Shown here: piece after piece, positions 1-5,843 of the stretch
Layout of the letters: each line of letters starts with the position of its first letter
Position numbering within the stretch: the first letter of the stretch is position 1
Assembly (NCBI GenBank): GCA_023411265.1
Contig: JAEYOX010000080.1
Location: forward strand, 1 to 27,492
DNA from: Bacteroidota bacterium
Lineage (GTDB): Bacteria; Bacteroidota; Bacteroidia; Flavobacteriales; Weeksellaceae
DNA length: 27,492 nt
Direction: 5' to 3'
The notes under the pieces: model-generated
The model's database searches: none
Told to the model about the DNA's origin: nothing
The model's input: only the letters and a program-made list of their open reading frames with translations
Program-made: the position numbers and the translations under genes

Positions 1-90
1 GCCATGATAAGGGTAGGGGCTGATTTCATAACACTAGTATTTAGATGTGCTTTTATCTTTAATAAAAATAGGACAATTATTTTTATCAAA

Positions 91-112
91 AAATAGCTAC
101 AGGTAGCTATTT
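91..112. repeat. Perfect inverted repeat (hairpin or dyad)
   Basis: Two exact ten-base arms, AAATAGCTAC and its complement, are separated by only two bases. As RNA this gives a nine-pair stem with a four-base loop, preceded by an A-rich run and followed by only three T in a row. It could be the terminator of a gene lying left of the window or a protein-binding dyad. The T tract is short, so the terminator reading is weak. No gene is visible between it and the window edge. Confidence 0.45.
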
Positions 113-218
113 CAATCATCCGCAATGTAAGCCATCATCCCGTTCAACACTCAGTGTTTATCTTTATCGGCATTGTTTTGAAAACCTGGAGACATAAAAT
201 TAATTGTAGCGACGGAAA

Positions 219-280
219 GAACCACCCCTTCGGTTCGCCGGTGTGGACCCCACCCCTCGAACGGAGGGGGAATGTACATT
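219..280 (+). repeat. Dispersed hairpin repeat, copy A
   Basis: This block begins ACCACCCCTTCGG and continues through CCCACCCCTC to a GAGGGG hairpin (arms at 253-258 and 264-269) followed by GAATGTACATT. The same order of parts (ACCACCCC, then CTTCG, then a CCCCTC hairpin) recurs on the opposite strand at 345-400. From general knowledge, similar 'accaccccgtc...cacccctc...gagggg' units are widespread in flavobacterial intergenic DNA. The boundaries are approximate. Confidence 0.55.
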
Positions 281-342
281 CTTAGGTTATTGGGGAGGAT
301 GTGTTACCGTCCACCTCATTCTCCTGTAAAAAAGAAGACGAA

Positions 343-404
343 AAAACTCCCCTCCCATGGAGGGGTGGCATCCGACGAAGGAGTATGACGGGGGTGGTGA
401 TTAT
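343..404 (-). repeat. Dispersed hairpin repeat, copy B, inverted
   Basis: Read on the minus strand this is ACCACCCCGTCAT, then CTCCTTCGTCGG, then GCCACCCCTCC and a perfect seven-pair hairpin (CCCCTCC at 349-355 against GGAGGGG at 359-365). It has the same architecture as copy A about 80 bases away, in the opposite orientation. It directly abuts the 3' end of the small minus-strand gene at 401-604 and may serve as its transcription end; there is an A-rich run at 328-346, which is a T-rich run on that strand. Confidence 0.55.
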
Positions 405-604
405 GATGCCCCGCCGTACAGTACCTCGCGTACTTCCGCTTCATCCAGTCCCATGAACGCAGTAAATTCCTTAAGCGTGACTTTCTGATAGGTTTCCTTC
501 CCATAATGGCTTCTGATCCTCCGCAGCAGGCAACGGCAATAGCCGAGACTGTAATGGGTGATTTTTTCCACGTCATACGCATCCAAAAATAATTTTCTTT
601 TCAT
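401..604 (-). CDS. Small helix-turn-helix-like hypothetical protein, 67 aa
   Basis: A basic 67-residue protein with the pattern YSLGYCRCLLRRIRSHYGK, then VTLKEFTAFMGLDEAEV. This resembles small flavobacterial proteins in which a helix with an R-x-L-L-R-R-I-R core is followed by a 'KEF..YMGL' helix, consistent with a short winged-helix or excisionase-like DNA-binding fold. The resemblance is from memory and the function is unknown. The ATG at 602-604 has no Shine-Dalgarno sequence, as is usual in Bacteroidetes. It is transcribed away from the HU gene and ends at the hairpin repeat at 343-404. The overlapping plus- and minus-strand frames lack recognisable protein character, so this is the best coding choice here. 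Confidence 0.6.
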   Translation of the reverse strand: MKRKLFLDAYDVEKITHYSLGYCRCLLRRIRSHYGKETYQKVTLKEFTAFMGLDEAEVREVLYGGAS

Positions 605-977
605 CTTTAACTCTATTATATTAACATTTGTGTGCTTCTATTCAGGCTTCAGTTCTTGAAGACCACAGTACAGCAGCAGGCACATCCCTTATAAAAAGGG
701 TTGTATTCATACAAAGTAATTTTTGATGGTTAGATTTTTTGAAAAGACTGTATCCGCATACGATACGAGAACGTCGGTATTCAATAATAGTGGTGAAGTG
801 TACAGAGGCCGGTCTCTCTCCGGCATGTGTCATGGCAGCGGTGGCTTCACCGCACTGCGTTATTAATTTTTTGGATGCACCTGTGGCTGTCGTGGACCTC
901 AAAGAACGTGTTTCTGAATAAATTCAAAAAACAATTTACGGCGTTTAAATTTGACAACAATAACTTTTACCAACGAA

Positions 978-986
978 TTATCCACA
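978..986 (+). promoter_or_regulatory. DnaA-box match TTATCCACA
   Basis: This is an exact match to the strong DnaA-box consensus, in an A+T-rich stretch. A second match lies 57 bases downstream in the same orientation. The same nine bases also occur inside a coding region at 26142-26150, so a single hit carries little weight; the spacing of the two non-coding hits is what makes it notable. Confidence 0.3.
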
Positions 987-1034
987 ATATAAAATACTCA
1001 CTATCAGATGAATGACCATTTTATTGATAAAAAG

Positions 1035-1043
1035 TTATGCACA
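1035..1043 (+). promoter_or_regulatory. DnaA-box match TTATGCACA
   Basis: Fits the relaxed consensus TTATNCACA, in the same orientation as the match at 978-986 and within the same A+T-rich non-coding stretch upstream of the HU gene. Whether DnaA binds here is unknown. Confidence 0.27.
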
Positions 1044-1325
1044 TAAGGTAAAAATGTTTTATGAAAAACATCAGGTTCATTAAAAAAACATCCTGTTTAT
1101 GAGCATCAATTTAATCATCTATAATCATTACAGGCATCCATACGTTATTACAAACCTCCTGCTATAAGGCATCACACCCATTTTTGTATGGAAATGTTAT
1201 TTGATGAACACTAAGAATCACAAAAGTGAGACAAAGCAGATTTTATATCCAATAAAACAAAAACATTCCCAAACAACTATTTTAACAAGGAACAGACAAT
1301 TATTAAACCAAACGTTATCAGCCAC

Positions 1326-1356
1326 TTGCGTGGGTACACATGATGAATTACTTTTG
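1326..1356 (+). promoter_or_regulatory. Putative Bacteroidetes-type promoter of the HU gene
   Basis: TACTTTTG at 1349-1356 fits the Bacteroidetes -7 consensus TAnnTTTG. A TTG at 1326-1328 lies 20 bases upstream, within the usual spacing for the -33 element. Transcription would start near 1363, about 55 bases before the HU start codon, leaving an A+T-rich leader. No start site has been measured. Confidence 0.45.
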
Positions 1357-1417
1357 AACTTGTATCTGATGGCCATCAATACAAATGTGAAACTTTTAAT
1401 TTTTAAAAAAAAAGAGT

Positions 1418-1804
1418 ATGATTATTTTCAAAGCCGTCGAAAGACGCAACCCTTTATTTCCGGATGATCCAAAGAAGTATTATCCGCTGGTGAAAAGCAC
1501 CGGAACCATCGATGTAAGAACCATTTCCGACGAGCTGTCTGATGCCTCTACGCTGAATAGCGTGGACATTCGTGCAGTACTTTTCGGCTTGGAGAAATCC
1601 CTGTTGAAGTATCTTCAGGAAGGCTACATCGTGAAATTCGGAGATCTCGGAACCTTCCGCCCGTCACTGAGCGGAACAGGAACCGACACTGCTGAAGAGC
1701 TTACTGCGTCACACGTGACCAAGAAGCGCATTATCTTCACGCCTTCTCCGTTGTTGAAACGCACGGTGGCCATTGCCCCGGTAAAAAAAGTTCAGGACGT
1801 GTAG
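1418..1804 (+). CDS. HU-family (histone-like) DNA-binding protein, Bacteroidetes type
   Basis: A 128-residue protein of the Bacteroidetes HU/IHF-like family, which binds and bends DNA as a dimer and helps compact the nucleoid. The N-terminal 'FKAVERRNPLFPDDPKKYYP' segment is typical of this subfamily and precedes the HU fold. The centre (about residues 30-75) has the helical part with 'VDIRAVLFGLEKSLLKYLQEG', followed by 'VKFGDLGTFRPSLSGTG', the usual beta-arm entry. The C-terminal part has 'KKRIIFTPSPLLKRTV'. The start at 1418 matches the family N-terminus; an A-rich tract precedes it and there is no Shine-Dalgarno sequence. It is monocistronic, with a promoter-like site upstream and a strong terminator 30 bases after the stop. 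HU genes of this type often sit at the edge of flavobacterial polysaccharide clusters (from general knowledge); a regulatory link is possible but unproven. Confidence 0.88.
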   Translation: MIIFKAVERRNPLFPDDPKKYYPLVKSTGTIDVRTISDELSDASTLNSVDIRAVLFGLEKSLLKYLQEGYIVKFGDLGTFRPSLSGTGTDTAEELTASHVTKKRIIFTPSPLLKRTVAIAPVKKVQDV

Positions 1805-1834
1805 CCTCACGACCTGAACAAATGATGGATGGTT

Positions 1835-1866
1835 AGTCCCGGTTTTTTAAGACCGGGGCTTTTTTT
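1835..1866 (+). terminator. Rho-independent terminator of the HU gene
   Basis: A nine-pair stem (AGTCCCGGT against ACCGGGGCT, one G-U pair) with a loop of about eight bases is followed at once by a run of T. It begins about 30 bases after the HU stop codon. Confidence 0.85.
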
Positions 1867-1896
1867 GTACCGTAAAATTACTTATTGTAGTCCAAA

Positions 1897-1991
1897 TTCG
1901 TACTTACAGATTTTTTTTTCGTTCTTATGAACTCTTTTTTCGTTCTTACATTATTTTTTTTCGCTTGTACGAAGTCGAATTTTCGTCCTTA
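1897..1991. repeat. Five-unit array with a 21-base period (TTCGTNCTTA core)
   Basis: The core TTCGTNCTTA occurs at 1897, 1918, 1939, 1960 (degenerate: TTCGCTTGTA) and 1982, so the spacing is 21, 21, 21 and 22 bases. Most cores follow a T tract of four to nine bases, which places the T tracts about two helical turns apart and predicts a bent region. A further weak unit may lie at 1875-1884. The array starts 30 bases after the HU terminator. No gene is called here. On the minus strand the units could be read as a seven-residue repeat containing 'RTK', but that frame is not a convincing gene. Confidence 0.7.
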
Positions 1992-2240
1992 TAGCCATTT
2001 TTTACCCTTTTTAGTGAAGTATTTTTACTCAAAACACCTTCGTTTTCACCAAAACCCAGGGATGCTGAACCTGTTTTCCGTCGTCTTCCATGCTCATTTA
2101 CACCGAATTTCTGCCTTTTTTTCAGTATAAAAAGCGGATTTGTAACCATTTTTCCATCAATTTGGGAGACATCTGCTCTCATTCTCTTGCTTTATTTTTG
2201 TAAGATAATAATCTTCTTGCAAACATAGGAGGATGAGAGA
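1992..2240. other. T-rich non-coding stretch with a promoter-like box
   Basis: No gene is supported. The plus strand is strongly pyrimidine-rich. TATTTTTG at 2193-2200 fits the Bacteroidetes -7 consensus, but no good -33 element lies at the right distance. An AGGAGG at 2227-2232 runs directly into an ATG with no spacing, and that frame is only ten codons, so it is not called as a gene. A transcript from this box would run into the terminator at 2285-2338. Confidence 0.3.
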
Positions 2241-2260
2241 CTTTGACAGGCTCAGCCTGA
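2241..2260 (+). repeat. Dispersed 'TTCGACAGGCTCAGG'-type element, variant
   Basis: CTTTGACAGGCTCAGCCTGA belongs to the same short family as the copies at 9044-9060, 9099-9115 and 10553-10571. Such elements are common between genes in this group. Here it lies in non-coding DNA. Confidence 0.5.
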
Positions 2261-2284
2261 CATAGTTTAGGTTTAGAGAGGGAA

Positions 2285-2338
2285 AAAAATCCCGGCACAG
2301 CTCCTTTTAGGGCTGGGGTAAAATAAGCCGGGATTTTT
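2285..2338. terminator. Strong bidirectional terminator
   Basis: Two perfect twelve-base arms (AAAAATCCCGGC at 2285-2296 and its complement at 2327-2338) enclose about 30 bases that can themselves form an imperfect CAGC/GCTG hairpin. A and T runs on both sides allow termination on either strand. On the minus strand it would end the pglC-pglD transcript about 170 bases after the pglD stop; on the plus strand it would end anything started near 2200. Confidence 0.75.
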
Positions 2339-2378
2339 GAAGTTTAGCTTTTCGGTCAATTCGCACATCAGCTAAAAA

Positions 2379-2425
2379 ATTAAACGATTAAACGATTAAG
2401 CGATTAAACAATTAACCGATTAAGC
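2379..2425. repeat. Octamer tandem repeat (ATTAAACG type)
   Basis: Nearly six consecutive units of exactly eight bases: ATTAAACG, ATTAAACG, ATTAAGCG, ATTAAACA, ATTAACCG, ATTAAGC. The reverse complement gives the GGTTAATC/GTTTAATC form seen at 3745, 26530, 26633, 27089 and 27276. The rest of 2339-2505 shows no gene. Confidence 0.8.
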
Positions 2426-2505
2426 AAATCAACCTCATCTGTGAAAATCTGTGTGAACTATTTTATCAGTCTTTTAGTGAAAAAGCAAATTCGCTCATCA
2501 ATTTA

Positions 2506-3090
2506 TCAAAGGATTCTCCCCGGGTTTCCCACGACCGTGGCTCCGTCAGGAATGTTGCGGATAACGACGGCACCGGCTCCTATGGTACACCATTTTCCGA
2601 TGGTGATCCCCTGAATGACACAGGCCCCAATACCGATATGGCTGCCTTCGCCTACGGTGACATTACCCGCCAGGGCAGCATTGGGAGATACATGGACATA
2701 GTCTTCCAAAATACAGTCGTGTTCTATCACCGCTGCGGTATTGATGATGCAGTGCTGTCCGATCACCACTGCGGGATTCACCACAGCCTGAGCCATCACC
2801 ACCGTACCGACGCCCACCTCACTGAAGGGCGATACCGTAGCCGAGGGATGTACCGCTGTGGTATATTGGAGCGGATATTGTTCCGCAATTTTCTTTCGGA
2901 TTGCATTGTTTCCGATAGCGATCAGGGCAGCGGTAGATGCGGGATATTCCTTTTCGCAATTCGCAACCGGAGTCCCGAACAGCTGTTCCGTCTGCGGGAA
3001 CTCATCGACAATTTTTTCCACTGCGGTGTGATTGGCCAATAAAATATCCAGAATCACTTTTGCATGTCCGCTGGCTCCGAATACAATCAT
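2506..3090 (-). CDS. pglD: PglD/NeuD-family sugar acetyltransferase
   Basis: A 194-residue acyltransferase of the NeuD/PglD family. In known systems PglD acetylates the 4-amino group of UDP-2-acetamido-4-amino-2,4,6-trideoxyglucose to give UDP-diNAc-bacillosamine, using acetyl-CoA in the cytoplasm. The N-terminal Rossmann-like nucleotide-sugar domain starts 'VFGASGHAKVILDIL'. From about residue 82 the left-handed beta-helix hexapeptide repeats follow. 'AAVIEHDC' gives His124, aligned with the general-base histidine known in PglD, and the chain ends 'IPDGATVVGNPGRIL' as the family does. Its ATG overlaps the stop of pglC in ATGA, so the two are co-translated. No PglE-type aminotransferase is adjacent, which is unusual; either it lies elsewhere or the substrate differs. 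Confidence 0.85.
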   Translation of the reverse strand: MIVFGASGHAKVILDILLANHTAVEKIVDEFPQTEQLFGTPVANCEKEYPASTAALIAIGNNAIRKKIAEQYPLQYTTAVHPSATVSPFSEVGVGTVVMAQAVVNPAVVIGQHCIINTAAVIEHDCILEDYVHVSPNAALAGNVTVGEGSHIGIGACVIQGITIGKWCTIGAGAVVIRNIPDGATVVGNPGRIL

Positions 3091-3695
3091 AAGGCACTTC
3101 CTTTAAAACGTTCTGTGGTGGCCTGTCCCTCTGTGTTGATGCCTTCGCGGACCAGCACTTTTTTCACGGTGAGGAAAAGGATGCGCAGATCCAGAGCAAA
3201 ATTCAGGTGATCCACATACCACACATCTTTCTCAAACTTATCTTCCCAGCTGATGGCGTTTCGTCCGTTCACCTGTGCCCACCCGGTAATGCCCGGCCTT
3301 ACTTCATGCCGGCGGTACTGTTCAGAGGAATACAGCGGCAGGTATTCCGGCAACAGCGGGCGCGGTCCGATTAAGGACATCTCCCCTTTCAGCACATTGA
3401 TCAGCTGGGGGATTTCATCCAGTGAGGTTTTGCGGACAAAACTTCCCATACCCGTCAGGCGGTCGGCATCCGGCAGCAGATGTCCCGCCGCATCTTTTCT
3501 ATCGTTCATCGTTTTGAACTTGATAATGCGAAACAGGCGGGCGTGCTTCCCCGGACGGGTCTGAACGAAGAAAGGTTGGCCACTATTGGCAAAATACAGG
3601 CTGACCATGACGATCAGAAAAACCGGACTGAGCACCAGCAGACCCAGGAAGGCCGCCAGCACATCGATCAGGCGCTTGAAGAAGTTTTTATACAT
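3087..3695 (-). CDS. pglC: PglC-like initiating phosphoglycosyltransferase
   Basis: A 202-residue bacterial sugar transferase of the small monotopic class (PglC/WecA-independent). These enzymes move a phospho-sugar from a UDP-sugar to undecaprenyl phosphate on the inner membrane and so start repeat-unit assembly. Residues 9-36 form the single hydrophobic re-entrant helix. 'FRIIKFKTM' (55-63), the Asp93-Glu94 catalytic pair in 'SLDEIPQL', 'SLIGPRPLLPEY' (107-118) and 'RPGITGWAQVNGRN' (133-146) are all present and complete. It lacks the N-terminal extra membrane domain of WbaP/WcaJ enzymes. It forms a two-gene unit with pglD and is separated from the main cluster by a divergent gene, so it has its own promoter somewhere in 3696-4130; no clear consensus is visible. 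It is the only candidate priming enzyme in the window. Confidence 0.9.
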   Translation of the reverse strand: MYKNFFKRLIDVLAAFLGLLVLSPVFLIVMVSLYFANSGQPFFVQTRPGKHARLFRIIKFKTMNDRKDAAGHLLPDADRLTGMGSFVRKTSLDEIPQLINVLKGEMSLIGPRPLLPEYLPLYSSEQYRRHEVRPGITGWAQVNGRNAISWEDKFEKDVWYVDHLNFALDLRILFLTVKKVLVREGINTEGQATTERFKGSAL

Positions 3696-3744
3696 GAAAA
3701 GCGGTTATCGTTTCCGGTGCTAAAATAAGGAAAAATGGTGAATT

Positions 3745-3768
3745 GCTTAAACGGTTAATCGGTTAATT
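3745..3768. repeat. Octamer tandem repeat, three units
   Basis: GCTTAAAC, GGTTAATC and GGTTAATT in exact eight-base register. Confidence 0.65.
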
Positions 3769-3793
3769 GTAAAGGGATGTTGGAGAGGGGAGG

Positions 3794-3840
3794 GGTACGA
3801 GATGCGGGATGCGTGGTGCGAGGTACTGGGAGCGAGGTAG
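3794..3840. repeat. Heptamer tandem repeat (GRTGCGA type)
   Basis: Six consecutive seven-base units plus a partial one: GGTACGA, GATGCGG, GATGCGT, GGTGCGA, GGTACTG, GGAGCGA, GGTAG. The block is G-rich on the plus strand and unlike the A+T-rich octamers around it. Confidence 0.7.
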
Positions 3841-3857
3841 TCCGAAGAAGCAAATCA

Positions 3858-3889
3858 GCTAAACGATTAAACAATTAATCCATTAATCG
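3858..3889. repeat. Octamer tandem repeat, four units
   Basis: GCTAAACG, ATTAAACA, ATTAATCC and ATTAATCG, the complementary orientation to the block at 3745. Confidence 0.65.
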
Positions 3890-4130
3890 TTCGGAATAGC
3901 GAAGGAGCGCATTTGCATTTTTTCTCCTTTGCTTATTAACTTCTTCCTAGCCCTCCCACAACGGTGCTGAGGCTCTCTAAGGCTGAGCGGATTCATTAGT
4001 GAATTGGTTAGGAATAGCGAATTTGCTTATTTGTTCCTTTGCTTTTCATCTTCTTCGCTTATAAGCATATCAGCTTCTTGATTCAACGCTTCATCGCTTA
4101 TGAGCTCCCACATCTGAATACAAAACAGAC

Positions 4131-4161
4131 CTGGCCTCTTAACTCAATTTTTATATATTTG
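4131..4161 (+). promoter_or_regulatory. Putative promoter of the nucleotidyltransferase gene
   Basis: TATATTTG at 4154-4161 fits the Bacteroidetes -7 consensus TAnnTTTG and lies 21 bases before the ATG, so the leader would be short. CTGG at 4131-4134 is a poor -33 element at 19-base spacing. Confidence 0.45.
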
Positions 4162-4182
4162 TGGATCCATTAAAAAGATACC

Positions 4183-4626
4183 ATGAAAAAACAAACGGTT
4201 GGAATTACCTTTTCTTGTTTTGACCTGCTGCATGCCGGTCATATTAAAATGCTGGAAGAAGCCAAAAGCATCTGTGATTATCTCATTGTCGGATTACAGA
4301 CGGATCCTACGCTAGATCGCCCCGAGAAGAACAAGCCGACGCAAACTGTAGTAGAGCGTTACATACAACTGAAAGCTGTAAGAGTAGTGGATGAGATCGT
4401 TCCCTATTGCACCGAAGAAGATCTGATGGACATCCTCCAGTCTTTTGCGATTGATATCCGCATTATTGGAGACGACTACCGGGACAGAGATTTTACAGGG
4501 AAACAGTACTGTGAAGAAAAGGGCATTCAAATTTATTATAATCAAAGAGACCACCGTTTCTCCTCCAGTGCCCTGCGGAGGAAAATTGCAGAACTTGAAG
4601 AGCAGAAAATGACCACTGATTTTTAG
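4183..4626 (+). CDS. TagD-like cytidylyl/adenylyltransferase family protein
   Basis: A 147-residue nucleotidyltransferase of the glycerol-3-phosphate cytidylyltransferase (TagD) family, which joins a small phosphorylated alcohol or sugar to CMP or AMP. The nucleotide-binding motif HAGH is at residues 17-20, within 'CFDLLHAGHIKMLEEAK'. The second motif is reduced to 'RFSSSALR' near residue 125, in place of the RTxGISTT of classical TagD. 'DEIVPYCTEEDL' and 'GDDYRDRDFTGK' resemble the conserved TagD middle part. It is the only plus-strand gene of the polysaccharide region and has its own -7 box. No CDP-glycerol or CDP-ribitol phosphotransferase is nearby, so the substrate cannot be assigned. 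It converges on the 2-epimerase gene. Confidence 0.8.
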   Translation: MKKQTVGITFSCFDLLHAGHIKMLEEAKSICDYLIVGLQTDPTLDRPEKNKPTQTVVERYIQLKAVRVVDEIVPYCTEEDLMDILQSFAIDIRIIGDDYRDRDFTGKQYCEEKGIQIYYNQRDHRFSSSALRRKIAELEEQKMTTDF

Positions 4627-4679
4627 AAGAAGATCCGAGGCAATTCACTTCTCTGTTTTTGAACCTCCTTTCCTTACGC

Positions 4680-4735
4680 TTCGAGTGCCTCAGCGACCGG
4701 TGCTAGTCATTTCGAGTGCCTCAATGACCGGCATT
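4680..4735. repeat. Direct repeat between two convergent genes
   Basis: TTCGAGTGCCTCAGCGACCG starts at 4680, and a close copy with CAATGACCG starts at 4711, 31 bases later. The second copy runs up to the stop codon of the epimerase. No good terminator is visible in 4627-4733, so the repeats may take part in ending the two convergent transcripts. Confidence 0.6.
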
Positions 4736-5822
4736 AAAGATCACAGAGGATGTCGACGATGCGCTCGGCGGTTTTTCCGTCCCAGAGGTGGGGAATAGCG
4801 CCTTCCTTCCATTCTCCCGAAAAGAGCGTTTCCATCGCTGGGGCAATCGCTTTTGGATCGGTACCCAAAAGTTCATTGGTGCCTATGGTGACCGTTTCCG
4901 GCCTTTCGGTATTGTCACGAAGTGTCATGCACGGCACGCCCATCACGGTGGTCTCTTCCGTGATTCCTCCTGAATCGGTAACCACCGCTTTGGCTCGTTC
5001 GACCAAGTAATTAAACTCCAAATACCCGAGCGGCTCTATAAGGTGCAAACGGGGGTGGGTCACACCCAAACTTTGCAGAATTTTGGCGGTCCGGGGGTGA
5101 ACGGGAAACACCAGCGGTAAATCCTCGGTATTGGCGATGATTTCATCCAACAATTCTTTCAGCTTGTGTTCTTCATCCACGTTGGCAGGGCGGTGCAGGG
5201 TCATCACGATATATTCTTTTTCCTGTAGTCCCAGAGTATCCCAGATCTCAGGCTTCCGGAATCGGGATCGGTTTTTCAACAAAGTATCAATCATGGTGTT
5301 GCCCACAAAAAAGATCTGTTCGTCTTTCACCCCTCCCGTTTTCAGATTATGATTGGCTACTTCCGAAGTGGTGAAGAAATAATTGGTAATGGCATCGGTG
5401 ACGAGCCTGTTGATTTCTTCGGGCATTGACCAGTCGTTAGAGCGTATTCCGGCTTCTACATGGGCCACCTTGGTATGAAGCTTCTGCGCTACGATCGAAC
5501 ACGCCATGGTGGAGGTCACGTCTCCTACCACCAATACGACATCTGTGGGGTTTTCCATCAGGTCTTTTTCAAAACGCACCATAATATTGGCCGTCTGTTC
5601 TGCCTGGCTTCCCCCTCCCGATTCCAGATTGGCATCCGGCATCGGAATTTCCAGTTGTTCGAAGAAATCGCCGGACATTTTTTTATCATAATGCTGGCCG
5701 GTGTGCACCAGGCGGTAACGGATGTCTCTTCCTTCCTGCTGTGCCTTCTGAACGGCATGGATAATGGGCGCAATTTTCATAAAGTTGGGGCGTGCGCCTG
5801 CGATGAGGGTGATGTTTTTCAT
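4734..5822 (-). CDS. UDP-HexNAc 2-epimerase, WecB/WbpI family (second copy)
   Basis: A 362-residue non-hydrolysing UDP-N-acetylglucosamine 2-epimerase-family enzyme, which inverts C2 of a UDP-HexNAc by anti-elimination and re-addition of UDP. Landmarks are 'AGARPNFMKIAPI' at the N-terminus, 'GDVTSTMACS', 'HVEAGIRSNDWSMPEEINR', 'VMTLHRPANVDE' and 'TDSGGITEETTVMGVPCMTLRDNTERPETV'-type UDP-binding residues near the C-terminus. It differs clearly from the WecB at 24018-25133 (GARPNFMK instead of GTRPEAIK), so the two are not recent duplicates and may use different sugars. It is the last gene of the cluster, 21 bases after the WbuB-like transferase. Since a WbuB-like enzyme uses UDP-L-FucNAc in known systems, an FnlC-like role is possible, but FnlA and FnlB are absent. 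Confidence 0.85.
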   Translation of the reverse strand: MKNITLIAGARPNFMKIAPIIHAVQKAQQEGRDIRYRLVHTGQHYDKKMSGDFFEQLEIPMPDANLESGGGSQAEQTANIMVRFEKDLMENPTDVVLVVGDVTSTMACSIVAQKLHTKVAHVEAGIRSNDWSMPEEINRLVTDAITNYFFTTSEVANHNLKTGGVKDEQIFFVGNTMIDTLLKNRSRFRKPEIWDTLGLQEKEYIVMTLHRPANVDEEHKLKELLDEIIANTEDLPLVFPVHPRTAKILQSLGVTHPRLHLIEPLGYLEFNYLVERAKAVVTDSGGITEETTVMGVPCMTLRDNTERPETVTIGTNELLGTDPKAIAPAMETLFSGEWKEGAIPHLWDGKTAERIVDILCDL

Positions 5823-5843
5823 GAGTTGAATTCGTATAGAATG

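Larger units (their letters stand above)
605..1325. other. Long non-coding stretch with several small hairpins
   Basis: No convincing gene is visible in these 720 bases. Short open frames exist on both strands at 642-921 but look like chance. The stretch holds three hairpins: CCCTT/AAGGG at 686-700, GCCGG/CCGGC at 808-824 and a perfect six-pair GCGGTG/CACCGC with a four-base loop at 838-853. From about 925 it becomes strongly A+T rich, and it contains two exact DnaA-box matches. It may be an RNA gene, a decayed gene or a regulatory region; the sequence alone does not decide. Confidence 0.4.
3696..4130. other. Repeat-rich intergenic region between divergent genes
   Basis: No gene is supported here. 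The region is a patchwork of octamer units, a heptamer array and a pair of longer direct repeats: GGAATAGCGA at 3893 and again at 4011, each followed by ATTTGC, TCCTTTGCTT and CTTCTTC at similar distances. It must hold the promoters of both pglC (minus) and the nucleotidyltransferase (plus); only the latter shows a recognisable box. Confidence 0.6.

Noticed and set aside
642..921. Overlapping open frames on both strands (60-86 codons)
   Set aside because: They lie opposite each other in a hairpin-rich region, without family motifs or ribosome-binding context; probably chance frames.
1201..1467. Open frame of 88 codons upstream of, and overlapping, the HU gene
   Set aside because: It overlaps the HU start by 50 bases, contains the likely HU promoter, is low-complexity Asn/Lys/Thr-rich, and resembles no family I know.
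1927..2182. Open frames on both strands over the T-rich stretch
   Set aside because: Phe/Leu-rich on one strand and Lys/Arg-rich on the other, as expected from base composition; the 21-base repeat explains the bias.
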